From: Osmia lignaria lignaria
Taxonomy: Eukaryota > Arthropoda > Insecta > Hymenoptera > Megachilidae
Direction: 5' to 3'
NCBI RefSeq assembly: GCF_051020975.1
Contig: NC_135037.1
Span: forward strand, 4,092,001 to 4,156,000
Length of the DNA stretch: 64,000 nucleotides
Shown here piece after piece: positions 38,747 through 50,513 of this stretch (positions are counted from its first letter, which is position 1; the number at the start of each line of letters is the position of its first letter). A model generated the notes under the pieces. The model was not told where the DNA came from. It ran no database searches and saw nothing but the letters and a program-made list of their open reading frames with translations. A program made the translations under genes and the position numbers.

Positions 38747-41700
38747 TAATAATCCATAATTAAATGTAATTAGAATAAAAATAAAAATTTTTGCAATTTC
38801 GCAATTTTTATTAATTTCATAGTAATATCAAATCTCGTCCAAAATTTGAAATTTCAAAACATCAAAATTTAAATAAATTTTATAATATTTGATAAAAACT
38901 GAAATTCATAGTCTATGAATTACCTATTGTATCAAGAATCGTCTTAGTTTTCATCCGACTAGAATATAAAGAAATTCACCCGAATCTATCTACGATTAGG
39001 AATCTTGTTTCTACAAACACGTGGTCGCGCCACCTGACTCCACTGAATTAATTATCATACGTTAACATCGGTGCCAAGTTAACAGGTGGGTTCAAACAAA
39101 CTACGAAGCGGTTCAACTTCAATTATATCCCCATAGAGTAGTTTATCTTCTTTAAGTGTCATTGGGGTTTGCGAATCCAGGAGGTCAATCTGTCGCTTGC
39201 AGGTGTTCGCTGGGTCATCGAGTCGCGAATAAATGTCAACGTAAGAGAGCAGAAGAGCCACGCATTCCCGGTGCTCGTGCCTGGATCACGGTGAAAGGGA
39301 AGGGTTTCTTCACGTGCAACGTGTATGCTTGCACCATGTTCTTGCTCATCTTTTACAAATTTATGAGCATGTAGATCTTGTTACATAGATGAACCTGAAG
39401 AATTTCACAAATTTTACTCTGTTCTCTACTAATATATATTTCCATGATTAACAATCTGTGATTTAAAATAATACGTTTACTTGAAAATTCATAGGATATT
39501 TATTAAAGAAAAAAATTTTCTTCCCATGTGCATCTCAAGTTTCAAAGTCACTGAATGCCTAGAATGAACTGGACCTTGCTTCATGCATAGATACCATTTC
39601 AAATGTAAATATTCTTCACATGGGAGATGGAAATGGTGGTTGACCACCACACGGATACGGGTGGGAGATCAGCACCTGAACGTTAGAATAAATTCATCTC
39701 GAAGCCTATACTTATCTGAGTATCTTAGCAGGTTGCTTTTACGACCCCTGGCCTAGCTCGAAAAGCCCTTACCTGCTCCTTTTGTACCTGACGAACGAAC
39801 CTGCGATCCCCCTTTTCCAGCGCATTAGCGCCCCTCTGTGTAACGAAGGCCCGGTAACACCTGTGCCTTGAAAGCTTTCGGCGCACAGGTTAAAAGGAAA
39901 TTGTTAATCTAAAATTAATAAACCCCGATGACGTCATAGAGAAAAATGAAATTAAAATTATTAATGTAACAGTGTTGAAAATTTTCAACATAAAAAATAT
40001 AAAACGGTATATTAATTATTTGAAATATGAAGTAAAATTTCAAATATATTTTCAAATGTAAATATTGCATTTTGCATATTTTATTTCTGTAATAGTCATG
40101 CGAGAGGTAATAATTATTTATTGTTCTGATACCAATCGCACGCGTCAGTGCAATGAAAGTAAAACGGAAACGTGACGGGAGGGATGAAACATCAATCGAA
40201 GGACACGAATTTACCACCTGCATCGTATCGAAGGGTGTTGCATGGCGACAGATGCGCCCGTGAAACCCTGCAAGGGGTGTGCATATCTAGAGGCAGTTGA
40301 ATTGCTGTCTGGAACGTGCGTGCCACGTATTTAACAATAATATCGAGAAAAAAAATGAGCGGCTGTTATGTGTTAAACAGATACCAAATGGCGAGGACCA
40401 TCGGTGACGAAATATCTGGTTTCATAAATGGTATTTTCTTTTTATGAACCAAGTCGAAGGATTTTTAAGAGATTTTGGTGGATTATACTTATTATATTTA
40501 TCTTCTTAAAAATCAATAAGTCTTTTTTTACATATTGCACTGAAAATGCATAGGGTGCAATAAAAATATCTGCACTTATTGTTAGAGAGAATGTTAAATG
40601 ACATATGTAGGAAGTATGATTGTTTGGCACGTGCGAATATTATTGACAGATTCAGGACACAAATCATGTCGATTGACATATCAAGGAGCAGCCTCATCAA
40701 ATTTCGATGCCTGTTATTTGCATCAACACACCTATGAACGTGTCATAGGTATACCCGAGTTATTCATAGAAAGTACTGTTATACCTTCGAAGCATTGTTC
40801 TGCATCGAAAGCTAATGAATAAATGATCGGTGATAGGTGCTGTTCACGACGCGATACAACCTTTAATGCGTGTTTCAAATCAAGCTGATTCGAAATTGAA
40901 TAGCAGACTCTCGATAGAAGTAACTCGTAGTCAATTTATTATCTGGCTTCTTGATTATCATTCAGAGATTGTATTACAAGTCAATAAAATGAATTTATAA
41001 ATAGGAAAGGAAATATGGTTTGCAATATATGGGGATCGATTTTTAATGCATAAAACAGGGAATAATAGATAACTATAAGAGGAACAGTTTTTGTATGAGT
41101 CATACCTCAAATAATAGGTTTGGACAGTGGGGAAAGGAACATCCCCTTTTCAGGGGTGGGCGACTGGTTTTCATAACAAACGTTTTTTCTTTCTTAGTAT
41201 TTCGTTTTAAAAATAAATTTTACTTATTTGGTAATCTGCAATGATTATTAAAAATATTTATTAATTATTAACACTTTTATTATCATCTTGAAGCTATTAA
41301 AAAATTTTTTCTCAAGTGTATAATAAAGGTGAAAAATTACTTCAACAGGAAGTTAAAAATAGAAAATTTCAGTTATTTAATGAAAAAAATAAATATTAAT
41401 ATCTTGCAATTATTTTTAGTTATTTTTTATGTGCATGTTACAGTACTAAAACTATTTTTATTTAAAAGAAATCAGAAAAGTCATAGAGCAGAATGTAAAA
41501 AGTAAAAATATTTCTAACTATATCTAACTCAATTTTATTAACAGAATCATAAAAATAACATACATTACGTAGAAATTATGTAACAATTAAATAAATAGGG
41601 ACACGTGTTGACGTCAAAGTATCATTTATTTATAAAGAATCTGGAGGAGTGTCGATATGTGGGATAAAGATCATGTACTCTCGTGCCTCAATGACTTTCT

Positions 41701-43345
41701 TATCCATACATTGCATATCGGTTCATCATTCGTGGCTTTAAATTATTCGAGCATCTCGAACAATGGCCGTTGCTGTTGCATTTCCCGCCCACGTCGTTTT
41801 TCCTTGGAAAAGATTAGCTTTTCGATGCGACTTCTCATTTGCATCGTACTATAATGCAGACAATGATTTCAGAAAATGTGCCCAATACACGCCCTGTAAT
41901 ATTGTAACAAAACATCCTTGAATTCATTCGATGTCTCAAGGCAAACTAGATTTTATATTAATATTAGGTGTACAAATTTATTCTGTGCCTTTTCTTTTTT
42001 AATTGAAGATCTATTTTTAAACAATTAAATGTATAATTTTTAAACATAAAGTTATTTAAATTCAAATTAATAGAGTATAAAGATTTCATCTTTTATTTTT
42101 ATTACAAATTTTCTAAATTGTCCATCGTTTACAAAAAAATTTCTAAATTTCTGAACTTCCCTCTTATGGTGCACCCCATATTTCTTTCAACTTCCTGAAA
42201 GAATCTTCACGGATGAAAAGCAGAACCATGAAGTCTGAGTGGCGAAGAAAAAAAAAGAAAAAAGAAAAAAGCGAAAAGTCCGGTGAATACTTAAGACAAT
42301 TGTCTTGTAGACATCGGTACGGTTTTTGAAGAGCGCGTAGGAGGTCTGCGAAGCATCCGCGTAAAGAGAGGAGAGGCTGGCGGCATGGGTCGTGAGACTC
42401 GGCAGCCTCTTTGTTATCGCGGTTCGTTTTGCTCTTTCGAAAAGAAAGTCCTTCATTGTTGTTGGTCCCGGCAAGTGGCGTCTGGAAATCCTCAAACTGT
42501 GCCAGACCTATGGAAAACCGGTGTTCTACGTGCTTAGGAATATCGTCTCCTAATTGAAGAGGCTCTGTCGGGGTTTAGCCACTCGAATCTGCTGCCAGAA
42601 CTCTGCCCACTTGCTGCACTTTGATGCACTCCAAACGCATTTTAGATTTTTCTTTTTAAATAGCATTTGTTTATAATCAATTGGTGTGAAATTTACTCTG
42701 AATCACTACTCTTTTAATTATGTCCAGGAAAATTTTAATTCCAACTTGCACTAATTGAGAAATCACCAGGGATAATTAAAAGCTTTTTAATAAATTTTGA
42801 AGGCATCAAATTTTGAAAATTCCTCTTCTACTGTAACTCTGATATTCTGAAAAATGTTCAAAATTTAAAATTTAATTACGAGATATTTTTGATTTTCAAA
42901 TAAAAGTAAAATAATTCTTATATCATTTTCTTTGCTGCCAATTTCTTTGGTTTCAAAACCTTGCACAGATATCCTCGCGAGCAAAATGGCGTAGAAAGGA
43001 TCCAGAATCCGCGCACGGCGCCATGCAAATGGGCAAAGACCGGTTGCGAGGGAGTCAACTAAATCAACTTCGTTTTATGTCTTCTATTTAGAACGAGAAA
43101 ACGCTCGATTGGTTCGCAGTGAAACCATTATCTGCTCGCCGAACAACTCGCAATTAAAAATTTTGACGCGTGATATTAATCATCAGCAGCAGAAAATTGC
43201 TTCTATCTTCTTGTGATTAGTTCTCTTAGATACACAGCTGAATTCTTGTCTCAATTATTTTCACTGATTGTCCGACTCGTTTGATTTTTCTTCTTACAAT
43301 ATGTGTTAAGTGCTTTCGAGAAAGCAATTTTTAACCTACCTTTAA

Positions 43346-43395
43346 CACGTGTCTCCGTTTACACGTGAAAGGGTTTAACTTTCCATGTGCACGTG
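43346..43395. promoter_or_regulatory. Second tight cluster of three CACGTG E-boxes
   Basis: Perfect CACGTG sites lie at 43346, 43362 and 43390, three in 50 bp. This resembles the cluster at 29717-29763 and lies about 1.8 kb upstream of the candidate internal promoter. Binding is inferred. Confidence 0.3.
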
Positions 43396-44425
43396 CAATT
43401 ATGTCGACTGCACACAGACATTATGCACTCTGTTGCAACAACGGCCAGCGTAATAACTGCAGTCCTTCCTTTCCATTGTGAACATCGAAAAAAATTTTGC
43501 AGTCGTTTAACTATTGACCATGTGTATGTGAACACGTTCTAGTAGGAAATAGTAGGCATTGTAAGTAAATAGAACTATTTCTAAATACATTTTTGTATTT
43601 CTGAAATTTTATAAACTTTACAAATACCCAGAAGCGCGGGATAATATTCAAACTTGAAATAGAACATTTGTACACCCAATGCTTTGGCAATTAGCCTAAA
43701 ATGGATTAATGTAATTTATTTATACAAAATTAGAAAATGAATTAAATGTAACATTTGCAAATTGAATTCAAACACAAATTTAATCACAAACGATCTCATT
43801 CAATAAACAAATTGTTTCTAATTAAAATTCAGCTTCAATATGCAAATTTTCATTCACAAAAAGGGCCTTCTACTAGGACACAAAAAAATTATTCCCCTAT
43901 TATTACAAAGTCACAAGGAGTATTCACACGCTGACAAAGGGGAGCCGTCGTTCTCCCTCGCGCAAATTAGCTTGGGAGTATAAAAATAAAAATTTCGACG
44001 TAAGATAGGAATCGCTGTTGCCCGAGGGAAATGGGGGGAGAAAGAAGGGGCATTCCCAAATTACTCAGTCATTCTTTCCCGAATCAAATTGCGTAACAAT
44101 CTCGTAGCATCGTAGCGTAACGTAAAACGTTGTCAGTGTCGTGATGAGCCTCTCTTTGTCCCTTCTTTACCTTCTACGTCACCGTACGTTCACTCTTCGC
44201 TATTCTGTAGGCCTGTTCGCCAGTTCCCCTTTCCGCTCGTTCGAAAAACCTCTCTCCCTTCTCGCGCGCCCTTTTCCCCTTCTCCTTCGATGTTACAACT
44301 GACCCAGGGCCTCTCACCCACACTGGCCACCTCGTAGTAAAGATGGCCGTTCGTGTACGACGCGGTAAACAGCAGGGACGCAAGCTGAATCTTCTGGAAT
44401 TCTTATGAATAAATAAGGGTTTAAA

Positions 44426-44537
44426 TTAACCCTTGAACAGCGGAGTTAAATGTAAAATTTAGAAAAGGAAAATGATATGTAATACAAAATTGAATTAAAA
44501 TTGGGGCTCTCTACATGGTCCGTTCTCCCAAGGTTAA
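44426..44537 (+). mobile_element. TTAA-bounded MITE (family A), short complete copy
   Basis: It starts TTAACCCTTGAACAGCGGAG and ends CATGGTCCGTTCTCCCAAGG then TTAA, 112 bp in all. The interior (GTAAAATTTAGAAAAGGAAAA, ATTGAATTAAAATTGGGGCT) matches 23230-23275 and 50040-50095. Both TTAA boundaries are intact. Confidence 0.7.
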
Positions 44538-44929
44538 ATTTCTATCGTCCCAAATTTAAATTTTCATTAATAGCTTTCATTCTATTACACTTACTATGTT
44601 ATATTACTGATTATAATAGTATTTTGGAACTCCGACTTACAAAACATACGAACAGTGCTTTGGTTGAAATTAAACATTCAGATTTTTAAATAAAAAGTTT
44701 TGCCAGTGACAGTTTTTTAAATGTTTGAATTAAAAACAGAAGAACAAAAATAGAAATGAAAATGTCACTTGCATCCCTTTACTTCGAACTTCCTTATATC
44801 TAAAGGACTAATATAAAATTTAAGCAAATGGAAATGAAAATGAATAGATTTCGCTATTCAAGGATCATCAGTTCCCCAAGCAAAACAGTGTCCTTAAACA
44901 AAGAACCTCAGCCAGAGAGGGACCAATTG

Positions 44930-45292
44930 CGTCCCTGGGACTTACAGAACCCACCTCACTGTAGCGCACCGCGCATATACTATAGCGATCGCGTCTGGTA
45001 GTATAGACGATGCCGTGTACGGACGCGGGTCCGTTCGTTTACCAACCTGTCCGCAGGAGTCCCATAGGCGCTGCTGTCGGCGCGGTGCGGTCCCAGCCCT
45101 ATCCGGGCATTGTTGCACCGTCGCCCGGCTAAGATAGTACTACTGCTACGCGTCTATCAGTGCCCGCGTTCATTAACACCGGCTGGATCATGTACAGTGT
45201 GACATTAAATCATTTGAAAATCTATCGTGGATTATCTACGAGCGTTTCGTGGTGAATAATCGTCGGGAGGACACGTTGTTCGAGAGTCGTCG
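44930..45292 (+). promoter_or_regulatory. Candidate internal promoter and 5' leader for an alternative first exon
   Basis: A sharp CpG-rich island (44930-45360) interrupts AT-rich intron 1. It has an initiator-like TCAGTG at 45157-45162. A DPE-like GGATC at 45185-45189 is one base closer than the canonical spacing. The island runs directly into an ATG at 45293 whose frame ends at a donor-like site at 45374. There is no TATA box at -30. Promoter activity is inferred. Confidence 0.4.
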
Positions 45293-45373
45293 ATGCAACA
45301 GCTAGCGAAGCGAGGAAGGACGATGAAGCAGGATCAGAGACCCAGGAGGCAGGCCCTCTTCCAGATCGCCAAG
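45293..45373 (+). CDS. Candidate alternative first coding exon (27 residues, basic), phase 0 into exon 2
   Basis: The ATG at 45293 opens a 27-codon frame, starting MQQLAKRGRTMKQDQRPRR and ending ALFQIAK, followed by AAG|GTTTGA. The frame ends in phase 0, like the Cys-box exon, so splicing to 50421 would give ALFQIAK|VLWHLD in frame. The resulting isoform would lack Cys70 and could not be a normal cysteine protease. The peptide is strongly basic. The donor is mediocre (T at +3 and +4, G at +5). It could instead be the first exon of a different plus-strand transcript, or not coding. Confidence 0.4.
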
Positions 45374-45753
45374 GTTTGATGCGTTTTTATTTCTCGACCT
45401 TATCTTTTCTCTCCCACGGTAATCGATAATATCGAATACATTGCTGGAAGGATCCACCGTGTTGTGGCTCGATACGCTGGAATAACACGTATACCGTTAC
45501 ATGTATCTCGATCCCGAGGCTGTACCTGTTGATTCCACGGCCGGCAGGGCTTGTTTAAATTGCTCTGTGTATATGGAGCTTTTTGATTCATTCTGTTGAT
45601 CTAATCTCTGCTTTCGTTTATTAAAGGATCTCGTCGATTAAAGGATCTGGTGGGTGGTAAACATTATTCATTTTGAAATTTTTAAAAATCAAGAGTACCT
45701 CAGGCTATATACCATAAGGGATACTTTTGGCGCAGGCCTATTTATTATTAAAG

Positions 45754-45902
45754 AAGACTCTCGTTATATTGCCACATGAGTGATTTGACCTTCACACGAA
45801 TTTTCAAGCATACTAATGCTCTTTACCTCTCTTTCCCTCTCCAACTGAAACTTTGGAAACCTGACAAATTTTCAAACGGCAATATAACGAGAGTCTAGTG
45901 TA
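45754..45902. mobile_element. TA-bounded MITE (family B), complete
   Basis: The left end GACTCTCGTTATATTGCCAC and the right end GGCAATATAACGAGAGTCTA are almost perfect inverted repeats of about 20 bp around a 100-bp non-coding interior. The ends match 28797 and 61553-61725. Tc1/mariner affinity is inferred from TA boundaries and the TACAGTAG outer bases of other copies. Confidence 0.7.
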
Positions 45903-47454
45903 TACATAAAATAAATAAACAAACGTTGATGTCATTTGGTATGAAGTGGTATGGGTTTTGGGTGTAAAGGATTTTTTTTAATAATGAGCGATTGGGGGAA
46001 GGGGGCTGAGAGGAGTGAAAGTCATGTTTTGGGTGTCATTGGTCTTGGGTGCATAAATGACATGGTACTATTACAACTGTAATCTATGTATACCATTCAA
46101 ATTTTTATTAAACTCCTAGTTAAATATTGGATTTCCATATTGGGTCAATTTGTCCCAAACAGTACAGAAGGGTTAAATAAAAAATGTTTTGAAGTTCTTA
46201 TCACTGAGGATTCTGATTGTAAGTTGTCCATGATTGAAAATCTAAGATTCTGTGAAGAATAACGTTTGAAAGGGTAGCTGATACTTTTGTAATCTATCGA
46301 TAATAACATCGGTTCGGTTCGTTAAGCCGCAAGAAACTTGGACGGAATGCAACGAGATCCATTTTCCTCTCGTTTTTCCCGTCACCTTCCACCGAGTCGA
46401 TTGTGAATGAACGCGTTTCTGGAGCAACGTTGTACGATGAAATGTGTTTCCGCGGTGTGACAGGGTTTCCACTTTGATGCTTTCGCGATTAATTCACTGT
46501 TACCAGCCGATCGGCCGTGCGCTCTATAGAAATCGCGTGAAATTGTTGGTTACACATGCTAATTAGCACGATCCTGGTGGGAAACCTGGCATTTCTCTGA
46601 TGAAATCGACGATGGTAATGTATGCGGCAGCGTGTGAAGTGCGAGATGGTCGAGGGAATTCATAGAATTGGGGTGAAAAATGGCTTCTTATATTCTTTTT
46701 ATTTTTGTAATAAGAAAAATATTTTTATCGATCATTTAGATAATTTTAAGTATGCTGATTTACACTTGTAATCAAATCAGGTTTTCCTAGGAGAAATGAC
46801 GATATAGGAAATGCAGAAATTCTTAAAATCTTAATATTAGTTATAGTGTTAATAATTATTTTTGTATTTAAATTCATCATTGACAAATATAGCAAAAGAT
46901 TATTAATTCCATTGAAAATTCTTATTTAATAATAATATGATTATTTAAAACATCTGGTAGAGTAATAAGTGCTTCTCATTGTAAATTTAAAATTCTTCGG
47001 AGTCATGCAGCAATAATTAGGTATTTAGCACAGGATGGAGTTATAAAGCGTAAATGCACGTAATTTCTACTATACTTCCTTTTGGATTCTTTTATAGGAG
47101 TAGCATGGTTAATACAGGTTAAAATCATAATTTCCAGACTTTTCAATTTATTTTAGTTTACTTTTTTTTTAACAATATATTCACTGAACGTATGAATCTT
47201 TCTGAAGGCATATGTAGGTTGATCGTCATCAAAGGGTTAATCTACTTGTTATCAGAAATCCCGTTCATAACGTGGATAACTGTTAATACAAGTTGGGTCG
47301 CTGCGTTTCTTTGCTAATTGGTTCGCACGTTAATTAATATGTATCCAGGTGCAGTTGATACCACTATTTTTAACGTGATCACATCATAAGTATTTAAAAA
47401 TTTTATATCAATTTTATTTTGTATTAAATAATTTATTGTAGCAAAGCTCTGCTA

Positions 47455-47620
47455 GTAAAAATTTTTCAAGCTTCCAAACTCTAATTAACTAATTATTTAC
47501 AATTTCTACATTTATTATTACACTAGAAGTCGCACGCCCTTTCCAAAATCACAGCTAATATTAATATGGGGGTAAACATTTTCCAAGCTTCCAAACTCTA
47601 ATTAACTAATTATTTATATA
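47455..47620. repeat. Tandemly duplicated family B-associated sequence (117-bp period)
   Basis: CAAGCTTCCAAACTCTAATT occurs at 47467 and 47584, and the sequence between matches the unit at 28700-28800 (CACGCCC..TCCAAAATCACAGC). Compared with that unit it lacks the CAGTAGTCTCTCGTTATATT segment, which explains the shorter period. Confidence 0.6.
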
Positions 47621-49524
47621 TAAAACAAAAACTTTTTGTTTTATTTAACAAAATTGATTGCAGCTGAGATTGTTCTGATACAAATATCCGTACGCTCGCT
47701 GGTAATAGCAAAATTTGTAAAGGATATACCCTTTTCTACGATGTCATGTACTGCTTTTACTGCCAAAAGCACGTTTGCGCGTTTTCTTTTATTCATCGAA
47801 GGGAAGTGCATGTAATAACCGAGACGTGCACTTGTCTCTCGTGTATTGTGCTACGACCTGACCTGAGAGCCATATTGATACGCTCCTGCTGGAAGGATCC
47901 TGTTCACCTGTTGGATCCCACAAGTCTTTCAAAACACGTCCATTGAATGAAAACACTTTCCCGCATACATACACGCTACTTCTCGATCTTCCTTTCATGA
48001 TAACACTTAAAAAAGGAAGGAAAAAGCTGATCTCATAACACTGGGGACGTAATGGGGCGATTTAGGGTATTATGTGGAGTCTTCGAAAAATTTGCAAAAT
48101 TTTAATTCTTTTATTAATTATTTCATTATATAAAATTTGAGGTTGAAGCCACTGGTGGTCAAGGCTGTCAATATTTCACTTTCTTTTTTTTTTTTTTATA
48201 TTTTTAGTATATATTGCAGCACATTTCAAAGTGTATTTTTAATCAATTTCTTCATTAAATATTCTCTAATAGAATGTCATCAAAATAATATGCATCTTAT
48301 CAAAAATCGAAAGACAGATTAATTTAATCTGACAAGTAGATCAGCGAACGAAGGACGAGTACTATGTACTAGAATTTAATTTATTTTTTTCTTCATGAAT
48401 ATTAATAAAGGGTTCGAAACCAGTTTCCCCTCGTATTCTCAGCCCAAGACGTTTGAACACGAAAAAATTAATTAGAATGTTCACTGTACTAATTTCTCAC
48501 TGTCGATCATCCGAAATGTGTTCTATTTATCTCGCATAAATTAACATAGAATCAAGCCATCTGCTGATGGGTTTCAAGTGTAACCCATAAAAGTTGCTCG
48601 AGAAAATTTCTTCCTCCTGGAAAAAAATACATTTCGCCATTAGTGCTAATTAAATCGTATCATGATGAGTACTCGTTATTGCGATCTCGAATTCTGTAAT
48701 TAGCTTAATTGCACGAAACATCCTTTCATCGAGATACGACTCAACTTTTATCGCTTATTTTAATTTTTTTTTTTGGTGCTAACAAATTAGTGTTTATTAA
48801 AGTACTGTAGTTAAAAAGATCACTATGAGGAGTACTTTTAACATTTTTTTGTAAGAAAATTTGATCTACCTTGAAACGAGTTGCGTTCTCAATATTATGA
48901 GGTAATACTGTTTAGATGAATAAAATACAAATAATTAATGGAAATAGGTGAAGAAGTTTCTACTTTCGAGCGACTATGAGATATTCAGTAGTTCTCAATA
49001 CAAAGATAAAAAGAAAGTTTAGTATAGTTTCATTTTGTTTTAGAAAATCATTTACAAGAAAACTATCATAATAGCTAAAGGGTTAAATGGTAAAGAATTC
49101 AAGAAAAGTTTCTCAATTTTTTAATTTTTTTTTCTCAACCTTAACTATATAAACTCTTCATCGATATTTTTAACATAGAATGATTGGTTGCTAATAAAAT
49201 AATCGACTTCGAAACCCACAGTGCCAGCTAAGGGTTAATATAACCACGTTAAAATAAATATAGTAGCAGTAAAATTGTACGGGAAGGATATCATGTAATT
49301 TTGTACTTGACGCAAAAGTATCAGGTACGTATGAACTTCTGGAATACCGGATATTTATCCAGTGACGCCGGAAAGGCGAAAATAATGTTCCGCTATGCGA
49401 CAGGACACGGCTGCGGAAATTGTGATTTACTTTCCCTCGGAATAATAATGCATCCACGATATGGTAACTACTATCGTGCGTGGCTACAGGCTTGTTTCAC
49501 TCAGCATGTTTTGTTGCGTTTACA

Positions 49525-49768
49525 TACCGCGCTGGACAAAAGTAGAACAGCATCTTTCAAAAGAGGATACCTTTTTTTAAAATTCGACCAAATGACTTGA
49601 GATTTTTATAAAAGCTATAAAAATGTGAGTAATTACGTTCTTAGGGGAAAAAGTGTGACTTTTGACAATTTTAATCCTGTGTGGACAATCACAGTTTCTC
49701 CAAAAATTTCAAGTCATTTGATCTAATTTTGAAATAAATCTTTTATTTCACTTTTGTACAGCACTGTA
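49525..49768. mobile_element. Tc1/mariner-like MITE (244 bp)
   Basis: The left end TACCGCGCTGGACAAAAG and the right end, inverted TACAGTGCTGTACAAAAG, form terminal inverted repeats with TA at both borders. Pairing extends inside: CAAATGACTTGAGATTTTTA (from 49590) matches the inverse of TTTCAAGTCATTTGATC (about 49707-49723). There is no transposase ORF. TA target plus CAGTGCTGTACAAAAG-type ends indicate Tc1/mariner affinity. Confidence 0.7.
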
Positions 49769-49947
49769 TATGCTTCCTGGTATTGCGTGCACCCTGCACG
49801 ACCATATTTTTCATTTGCCTGCCGCCTAAATGAACCGAAGCCTCTATGAGATTTATTATTAATTAGCATATTGTAATTACGAGATATGCAGTGGATGAAA
49901 AAAGTATTGTAATAATTTACCATTAATCTTCATTATGATAATTATAA

Positions 49948-50127
49948 TTAATCCTTGAACAGCGAAGTCTAGGTTAATCGTGACTGAAAGTGTACAAGAA
50001 AGTGTTTAATATATTGAAAGAATAATTTTTAAAGGAACAGTGTAAGATTTAGAAAATGAAAATAATATAGAATACAGAATTATATTAAAATTGGGGCTTT
50101 CTCCATGGTCCGCTGTTAGAGGGCTAA
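49948..50127 (+). mobile_element. TTAA-bounded MITE (family A), near full length
   Basis: It starts TTAATCCTTGAACAGCGAAG and ends CTCCATGGTCCGCTGTTAG then AGGGCTAA. The interior (ATTGAAAGAATAATTTTTAA, GGAACAGTGTAAGATTTAGA) is shared with 23175-23302 and 59080-59110. It ends about 290 bp before protease exon 2. The right TTAA is mutated to CTAA. Confidence 0.65.
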
Positions 50128-50420
50128 TTGTGGAAATATGTATTACCTTTCCAGTTAAATCCTTGGCTAACGAGAGCGTATTTATACGGATTTATTATTA
50201 ATTAGTATTCATTATAACGTGAAATATGGTGAAATGGGAATTTTCAAAAATAACAATACTGTAAAGTTGATTAAAGCATACTATTTATTAATTTGACTCT
50301 TCTGATAATTAATGAAAATTAATTATACACTTATTTACAACAGTATGTATACTGCTACAATTTAATAATTAATCGTTCTTATTTTTATTCTTATTAAAAA
50401 TATACTTTTTTATGTTTCAG

Positions 50421-50513
50421 GTATTATGGCATCTGGACATCTTCCGCCGAAGCTTCAGGGAACTTTCAGGACACGCCTGTATGCGGGAATCCTGCATCTT
50501 CTGTGCCCTCAAG
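50421..50513 (+). CDS. ec: USP53/54-family protease, exon 2 (residues 78-108)
   Basis: The exon encodes 31 residues, [20 protein letters not shown] then [11 protein letters not shown], in phase 0 at both ends. It is the helix after the Cys box and a short segment with spaced cysteines (CMRESCIFC) diagnostic of the USP53/54 branch. The acceptor TATGTTTCAG (50411-50420) and donor AAG|GTAAGC (50514) are both strong. I recognise this segment from the vertebrate USP53/54 and insect echinus proteins. Confidence 0.92.

Larger units (their letters stand above)
15577..50420 (+). other. Intron 1 of the USP53/54 gene (about 34.8 kb)
   Basis: The intron has a GT donor at 15577 and acceptor TATGTTTCAG ending at 50420. 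It holds most of the dispersed repeats listed here, three groups of CACGTG boxes, a 30-bp minisatellite and a candidate internal promoter with first exon near 45.0-45.4 kb. Complex, CpG-rich non-repeat stretches that may be conserved regulatory DNA occur at about 19640-19990, 22780-23110, 26270-27250, 28190-28480, 29640-29960, 32200-32560, 33240-33640, 34200-34620, 35870-36240, 42180-42620 and 46250-46660. ORFs in these stretches show no recognisable domain and I do not call them genes. Confidence 0.8.

Noticed and set aside
39640..39660. GTGGTTGACCACCAC near-palindrome as an operator-like site
   Set aside because: A short, single occurrence with an odd centre. Expected by chance in 64 kb.
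45185..45189. Downstream promoter element GGATC for the initiator at 45157
   Set aside because: Spacing is +27 rather than the strict +28, so it is not claimed as a functional DPE.
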